In this document: piece after piece, positions 59,301 through 64,000 of the stretch
Layout of the letters: each line of letters begins with the position of its first letter
How positions within the stretch are numbered: the stretch's first letter is position 1
From: Opisthocomus hoazin
Lineage: Eukaryota; Chordata; Aves; Opisthocomiformes; Opisthocomidae
Assembly: GCF_030867145.1 (NCBI RefSeq)
Contig: NC_134414.1
Span: 81,272,504-81,336,503, forward strand
Length of the DNA: 64,000 nucleotides
Direction of reading: 5' to 3'
Program-made: the position numbers and the translations under genes
Notes under the pieces: model-generated
The model's database searches: none
The model's input: only the letters and a program-made list of their open reading frames with translations
Told to the model about the DNA's origin: nothing

Positions 59301-62300
59301 GTCATATAGACATCTTCTGGTGATAAGTACCATACTGTGTGATAGGCTAGGTGAGGTGGTATATTGTAGATATTAGTAAGTAAATATATTTCACCCTTTA
59401 GCCCTTTACAGAAACACAGAAATCTCCAACATCTACCTTACAAAATCAAGTCCAAAGTCTCAGTATCATATTATGATGTATTACTCCAATACAGTCTACT
59501 TGTGCTGGCACTATCTGGCTGATGCTGTGAGGTAAGGAGGAGTGTTGTGCGCTGTCTGTTGCAGATGGCTTTGTGGCATCTGTGTGGCTGCTCTTAGAGT
59601 GGTGTGTTGCTGGGGAAGGGCATAATGAAGATGGTGGCTGGTTCTCAGAAAGAAAATCCAAGAGATCATTTTGGCTATTAACACATAGCCAGTATTTGTT
59701 CTTGGTTTTTTCTTTTTTTACCGTTTGTGTGTATTCTTGTTTTCCATTCCTTCTGATGGTGGAGATGATCTAGGAATCGTAATCTGTGTGTTTGACCTTC
59801 AGGAAAGCACTTGATCATTACAGTGGCTGTTACCTGAGGAGGCATCAACAAAGTGAATGATGAGTAATGATGGCTAAGGATACTTCTGTTCCAAAGGTGT
59901 ATAGCAGTAGTTTAATATGGGGCTGGAGTCTCAGTTGTCCCAGTCAGATCAATTGATGATCACATATGGTTGTGATGATTGCACCAGTCTTGCACCTTTA
60001 CCTGAGATGTGTTCCCATAAATCATAGAATCATAGAATAGTTTGGGTTGGAAGAGACCTTATAGATCATATAGTTCCAGCCCCCCATGCCATGGGCAGGG
60101 ACACCTCATAGAATGAGAGAATCATAGAGTGGATAAGACTTTTAAGATCATCAAGTCCAACTGTCAGCCCAACACCACCATGCCTACTAAACCATGTCCT
60201 GAAGTGCCACATCTACATGTTTTTTTAACACCTCCAGGGACGGTGACTTAACCACTTCTAGTGGCTCTGAAAAGAGCCTTTGGGTTCTAAATACATTAAC
60301 CTATCCCAGAAATTGAAGTTTAGCCACCAGAACTGTACAGGGTGTGTCTCTGGTGCTTGAGGGCATAGACCACGTCCATGGCCGTGACTGTCTTCCCCTT
60401 GGCATGCTCAGAGTATGTGATGGTGTCATGGAACACATTCTCCAGGAAGACCTGCAACATCCCATGCATCTCCTCGTAGATGAGCTCCAAGGTGTGCTTC
60501 ACGCTGCCGAGCCACGCGGCGGGTGGCTGGCTTGGTGATGCCCTGGATGTTGTCACACAGCAGCTTGTGGTGGCGCTTGGTGCCCCCCTTGCCGAGCCCC
60601 TTCCCACCCTTGCATCTGCCAGACATGGTCTCATCCCACTTGACACAAGCAACCTTCCACTAGACCACGTTGCTCAAAGCCCCATCCAACCTGGCCTTGA
60701 AAAGAACCAGTCATTCTTCTGAAAGGTTGCAAAATATATCGGCATATTTTGGGGTGGCAAAAGAGGGTGACTTTACAGCCATTATAAACAGGGTGGCATA
60801 ATATTCTGTAAAAAGTTGAGCACCTTCCACAGTGATGACCTAGCTGAAACTACAGCGCTGAGGTGTGTTTGGGTGAAAGAAATCCACACTCATATGCTTT
60901 TGTTGGTTGCTATTTTAGAGAAGGAAGAAACCAGTATGAAAGAGTTTTTGGTGTTTCATCTAAAGACCCTTTTGGAGCAATGTACAGGTAATCATTAGTG
61001 TATTTATAGAAATTTTATTCTTATTGTAGAGCAAATTAATGTTTTTAATTATGGCTCAGGATATTTAAACATGATGATGTGAGAATCACCATCATCAGAA
61101 CCATCATGCAGCATTTTTCTTTCTCAACATATCCATTACTGGGACAGTGTCTGATATTTTGAATAGAAATGCATCATTTCCCATTCTGAATAACATATCA
61201 CAGGTCTCTGGCACAGAGGCAATGGTAGTTGAAGGAAAAAAAAATCCCTTGGAAGCCTGAGAATTAGCAGCATAATACACTCTTGGAGTTCGCTAGTCTT
61301 AATTCCCTATTTAAATGCATGAATGCGTATCTGTACCCTTCTGCTATGGTTAAGACTTGAGGTAGGTTTATATGCAAAGAGAATGTATTCAGTGTCAATA
61401 AAACCAGAGATTAGTGTTTGAGTTAAAACTTGTAATAACAGTTATATGATCAGAATCACCAAGGATATTGTAAGTTACCCTTTCTATGTGCTGTGTCTGT
61501 TTGCATTATTAGATCAGAAGAAGAAATGTTGAAATTCATGGCTGGACAGAACTCAGTATGGAGTATATGTGGCAGAGATGTTCTTGCTGCATTTGACCTT
61601 TCCCCTTTCACGCACATTTTTGACCTGGGAGGTGAGAGTCAGTAGATTGATAAGCCTCTGAACTGTTGTCTTTTACAAGCTCTGAAAAGAAAAGTAATTC
61701 CGATGTTGTATGATGGACAGAGTAATGGAAAGCAGGACATATCTCAGCAATAAAAAGAGCTTTTTACTGTCTTGGTTGGATTAAAAAGAGAAATGTGAGA
61801 GTGGTGAGAGCATTAGGAAGCTGAATGCTTTTCACTAGAGTCTCACTTGCGTGAGTAGTGGCTTATCCCCTTGTGTATGTGTCAGGTTTGGCATAGTCTT
61901 GTCCCTTGCTTGATACATTCTTCCAGTGCCAGTCTCTTTCCCTCCTCTACTTCAGTTGGTGTCATTGAGATATTGTCTGCAGCCTTTTACCTTGCAGCAC
62001 TCCACTGTCCCAGTGCTGCCAGGATTCATGGAATGTGTCATGATCCATCACTGCTTCCCCAGCACCTGTTTAAGTGGCTCTGTTTTTCGTTTCCCACCTT
62101 CCAGCATCCACAGCTCGGTCTGGCTGAGGGGGTGCGTAGGAGCTGTGAGAGCTGGGGCTGACCCCATAAACCTGTGTGCTGGGGGCCCTGAAGCTTCCTT
62201 CCTGAAGAGCAAATGGAGACGGTGGCCTCTCCTGACCCTCCTCTTACCTTTTAGTAACACCTGGGAAGCAAATGTACCTTGCCAGCTGCCATGAGGCTGA

Positions 62301-63939
62301 ACGCCCTGTTGCCTGCATCGCTTCATGGGGATGTTGCTGAACAGGTTTGCTTTGTGTCAGAGCTGACCTTCTTTTGCTCTCCCCAAAGGAGGTGGAGGAG
62401 CTTTGGCCAGGGAGTGTGCTGCTTTGTACCCAAATTCCACCGTCACAATTTATGACCTGCCGAAAGTTGTGCAAATGGCCAAAGAACATTTTATCCCCCC
62501 TGAGGAGCGTCAGATCGCTTTCCACGAAGGTAGGTGCAGACAGAGTGTAATGTCATCCCAGCTGTTGCTCCTGAGCTCCTTGTCTACACTTAGAGGTCCC
62601 ATACTGGAGGCTTAGGTCTCCAGATGCCCCTTACGTGGGCAGAGCTGCAGACTGCATCTTCCCCAGCCGAGGTCTGCAATCCATTGCTACCGCAGGGCTG
62701 TTCCAGTTGTGCACCTGCAGCTGCCTTCTCTCAGAGACAGGACTCAGTTATTCAGCAACCCAGAAGCTCTTTACTCCTGAACAAAACTATTTGATTTCTT
62801 CAGAACAAGGGTACTTTAACAAAAAAAAAAAAAAAAGTCCTGAAATTTTGAAAAACTTCCATGCTGTGTTATGAATCTTCCTAGCACTCCCTTTTCTCCT
62901 GTGCAGACCTCCTGGCAGATGTGCGGGATGCCAGGCCTGCTCTCAGCCAGGGGGTTTTCCTTCTCTGGTCATGATTGATTGACTTTCAAATCCTAAGATA
63001 TTTCAGGCTTGGAATGTGGGCGAGATAGCCCGTATTCCTGTTGCCCAGTCGTCATGGTCTTTGCACCATGTATGATGAAAATTAATGTAAGGGCATCTAC
63101 TTTTCAATGTTTTCAGAAATCTTCAAAGTGTTGGAATGACTTAATATTTCTTGAAGCTCTGAGAGAGGAGAGAAGCCTTTGAGGGAGGAAGGGAGTGTAT
63201 AAAAACAAAGCTGGAGAAACACAGGAAATGTTATGTGTGCCAGTGATGCAAATAAATGGGAGCAGAAACAACAAAGTAAGATGCGGAGGGAAAACTATGA
63301 ATTCAGTACACCAGGTGCTGAACAAAAGGCATGATGATGAAGCTAGTGGTAGGAGGTGAGAGAGCTGTATTTTTTCCTTATGGATTTATGATGTAGCTCT
63401 GTGGTTACTGAAGGTTTTTGAAAATTTGCTTAGATAAGAGATTTTTTTTCCCTTTTATTCCATGGCAGTCTATCACAGAAAACATGAGAAACTGTCTTTT
63501 CTTTTTAATGCTTTTTGAATCTGAATTCCCATCATTGAAGAAAACTGAGACTCAAATGTTTTCCATTGCATCAATGGCTGTTCTAGATGAGCTACTGCTT
63601 TTAAACATTTCAGACCTTCTGGAGACTGAACAAGAACAAAATCCCCTGTGCAGTGCCACAGAGGACTTTTAGCTGGTAACTATGTTGTTGTTTGATGGGG
63701 GTAATGGGCATGGTCAGCCCAGAGTCTTTAGAACTGAACAGAACTGAAAATATTTGCTTAACTTGGCCCTCTGTGTTTTAGGGGTTTTGTGTGATACATG
63801 TATTCTTGCTTTACAGGAGACTTCTTTAACGATTCAATTCCAGAAGCTGAACTCTATATTTTATCCAAGATACTGCACGACTGGGATGATGACAAATGCA
63901 GGCAACTGCTGGTGAAAGTCCACAAGGCTTGCAGACCTG
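56229..63939 (+). CDS. ASMT: ASMT: acetylserotonin O-methyltransferase (3'-truncated by window)
   Basis: This enzyme transfers a methyl group from S-adenosylmethionine to N-acetylserotonin, giving melatonin, mainly in pineal and retina. Seven exons join in frame: 56,229-56,300, 58,050-58,224, 59,402-59,531, 60,919-60,987, 61,513-61,631, 62,389-62,529 and 63,817-63,939. They give 276 codons plus one base. The chicken protein has about 346 residues, so about 70 C-terminal residues, including the third catalytic-site residue (Glu), are off the right edge. Seen: the dimerisation/winged-helix N-terminus ([17 protein letters not shown]), the SAM motif DLGGGGGALA (residues 186-195) and the catalytic His-Asp of LHDWDDDKC (His256, Asp257). 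All introns are GT-AG and the gene appears intact. Confidence 0.97.
58050..58224 (+). CDS. ASMT: ASMT coding exon 2
   Basis: The acceptor is CTTACCCCCAG|G and the donor GGAG|GTAATA, chosen over CACAA|GTAGGA because it restores the conserved spacing before the (A)xYRNTE of the next exon. It encodes [18 protein letters not shown] through [13 protein letters not shown], the helix-turn-helix-like dimerisation domain of plant- and animal-type O-methyltransferases. Confidence 0.95.
59402..59531 (+). CDS. ASMT: ASMT coding exon 3
   Basis: The acceptor is ACCCTTTAG|C and the donor GTGAG|GTAAGG. It encodes [18 protein letters not shown], then [20 protein letters not shown], which is very close to chicken. 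Chicken has AFYRNTE where this copy has ALYRNTE. The exon is too short for simple frame searches and was found by homology and splice sites. Confidence 0.95.
60019..60106 (-). mobile_element. Left part of the older (host) CR1 in ASMT intron 3
   Basis: The CR1 3' tail (AATCATAGAATCATAGAAT) and adjoining 3' UTR are read on the minus strand up to GGGCAGGGACACCT. The continuation expected of this CR1, starting ACCTTCCACTAGACCACG, is found at 60,652-60,702. The element is therefore split by the 545-bp insertion 60,107-60,651. ACCT is present on both sides and could be a short target duplication. Confidence 0.88.
60107..60260 (-). mobile_element. CR1 3'-end portion of the CR1-histone H4 chimera
   Basis: On the minus strand the CR1 block GAAGTGGTTAAGTCACCGTC is followed by CCTGGAGGTG, the GTGGCACTTCAGGACATGG block and a tail ATGATTCTCTCATTCTATG. 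It is collinear with the independent copy at 27,960-28,224 and belongs to the same subfamily. Upstream CR1 sequence is absent: instead the histone H4 3' end joins it at about 60,260. It lies 3' of the H4 sequence and in the same orientation. Confidence 0.88.
60261..60651 (-). pseudogene. Histone H4 retropseudogene, near full-length mRNA copy
   Basis: Read on the minus strand: about 25 nt of leader, ATG at 60,626-60,624, [20 protein letters not shown] and [16 protein letters not shown], then a net 5-nt deletion at about codons 40-44 where H4 has RRGGVK. After the shift come [42 protein letters not shown] and TLYSSGG, with the stop at 60,322-60,320 in its normal place. Coding length is 307 nt against 312 in intact H4. 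A 3' UTR of about 40 nt and the histone stem-loop follow. Many substitutions (G4C, R19H, R23C in mature numbering) show it is not functional. It sits in ASMT intron 3, antisense to ASMT. Confidence 0.94.
60263..60278 (-). terminator. Histone mRNA 3' stem-loop, perfectly preserved
   Basis: The minus strand reads GGCTCTTTTCAGAGCC: a 6-bp stem with a TTTC loop, preceded by ACCCAAA and followed by AC. This is the canonical element that is bound by SLBP and defines the 3' end of replication-dependent histone mRNAs. It lies 41 nt after the H4 stop. CR1 sequence begins within about 3 nt of the stem, where the mature histone mRNA would end, and no purine-rich downstream element follows. Confidence 0.95.
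60652..60702 (-). mobile_element. Right part of the older (host) CR1 in ASMT intron 3
   Basis: ACCTTCCACTAGACCACG is followed by the TTGCTCAAAGCCCCATCCAA block and CCTGGCCTTGAA. This is the CR1 3' UTR sequence expected to follow directly after the fragment ending at 60,106. It shows that the chimera entered a pre-existing CR1. Confidence 0.85.
60919..60987 (+). CDS. ASMT: ASMT coding exon 4
   Basis: 69 nt with acceptor GCTATTTTAG|A and donor TACAG|GTAATC, phase 2 in and 2 out. It encodes (R)[18 protein letters not shown] then GAMY, the conserved EGRNQY block. The exon begins about 216 bp after the end of the host CR1. Confidence 0.94.
61513..61631 (+). CDS. ASMT: ASMT coding exon 5
   Basis: 119 nt with acceptor TTGCATTATTAG|A and donor GGGAG|GTGAGA. 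It encodes [20 protein letters not shown] then [19 protein letters not shown], the start of the Rossmann-like methyltransferase domain. It ends inside the glycine-rich SAM-binding loop. Confidence 0.95.
62389..62529 (+). CDS. ASMT: ASMT coding exon 6
   Basis: 141 nt with acceptor GCTCTCCCCAAAG|G and donor GAAG|GTAGGT. It encodes the rest of the SAM loop ([19 protein letters not shown]) and [18 protein letters not shown], where the acidic residue after beta-2 (D in YDLP) binds the SAM ribose, then EERQIAFHE. Confidence 0.95.
63817..63939 (+). CDS. ASMT: ASMT coding exon 7
   Basis: 123 nt with acceptor GCTTTACAG|G and donor CCTG|GTAGGT. It encodes [19 protein letters not shown] then [20 protein letters not shown], containing the catalytic-site His-Asp pair. 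A second donor-like GTATGA at 63,944 would shift the frame and lose the conserved GGG that follows in other species, so I prefer the first. The last coding exon is outside the window. Confidence 0.94.
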
Positions 63940-64000
63940 GTAGGTATGAGCTCTTGAAGGACAGGGAGGCTCTCGCCTAGCAGTTATATGAAGCACACCA

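Noticed and set aside
60320-60652. Functional histone H4 gene antisense to ASMT
   Set aside because: A net 5-nt deletion shifts the frame in the middle of the histone fold, many invariant residues are changed, and the copy has a retroinsertion structure without promoter elements.
1-64000. CRISPR arrays, bacterial operons, tRNA or rRNA genes, intact retroviral elements
   Set aside because: Nothing of this kind was seen. The sequence is vertebrate, and the repeats recognised are CR1, simple repeats and one possible DNA transposon.

Overview
The window is vertebrate nuclear DNA, almost certainly from a bird. Repeats are dominated by CR1 LINE fragments that end in ATTCTATGA- or ATTCTGTGA-type 3' tails, there are no Alu- or L1-like elements, and the two protein genes are closest to chicken proteins from memory. 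The gene order AKAP17A then ASMT, both on + and head to tail, is the order of the mammalian pseudoautosomal block P2RY8-AKAP17A-ASMT. The species and the chromosome cannot be read from the window.

Layout. Positions 1-35,100 hold no gene I can support. This part contains GC-rich patches (about 8.0-8.45, 9.57-10.07 and 10.9-11.55 kb), an old CR1 relic (21.2-21.5 kb), a possible hAT-type inverted-repeat element (22.2-22.5 kb), a possible minus-strand exon (23.98-24.26 kb), a frame-broken minus-strand gene relic split by a CR1 (26.9-28.3 kb) and two similar CR1 copies in opposite orientation (31.4-31.8 and 35.1-35.6 kb). A CpG island at 35.69-36.68 kb starts the AKAP17A gene. Its coding sequence is in four exons (37,091-43,979; 687 codons), encoding an RRM-like, coiled-coil and RS-domain splicing factor that anchors protein kinase A. 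A 2.9 kb decayed CR1 with endonuclease and reverse transcriptase remnants (45.5-48.4 kb) lies between AKAP17A and ASMT. ASMT, the last enzyme of melatonin synthesis, starts at 56,229. Seven of its coding exons (276 complete codons) are present, and about 70 C-terminal residues lie beyond the right edge.

The most interesting object is in ASMT intron 3. A near full-length histone H4 mRNA copy (minus strand, broken by a net 5-nt deletion) keeps its 16-nt histone 3' stem-loop. A few bases after the stem-loop it is joined to the 3' end of a CR1. The whole unit of about 545 bp interrupts an older CR1. This is the structure expected if CR1 reverse transcriptase began on a CR1 3' tail and then switched template to a mature, non-polyadenylated histone mRNA. 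It is a chimeric retropseudogene from a machinery usually thought unable to copy cellular mRNAs.

The two genes are functionally unrelated (pre-mRNA splicing/PKA scaffolding and melatonin synthesis) and appear separately promoted: a TATA-less CpG island for AKAP17A, and a TATA-like, CpG-poor promoter with two TTAATCT (CRX/OTX-type) sites for ASMT.
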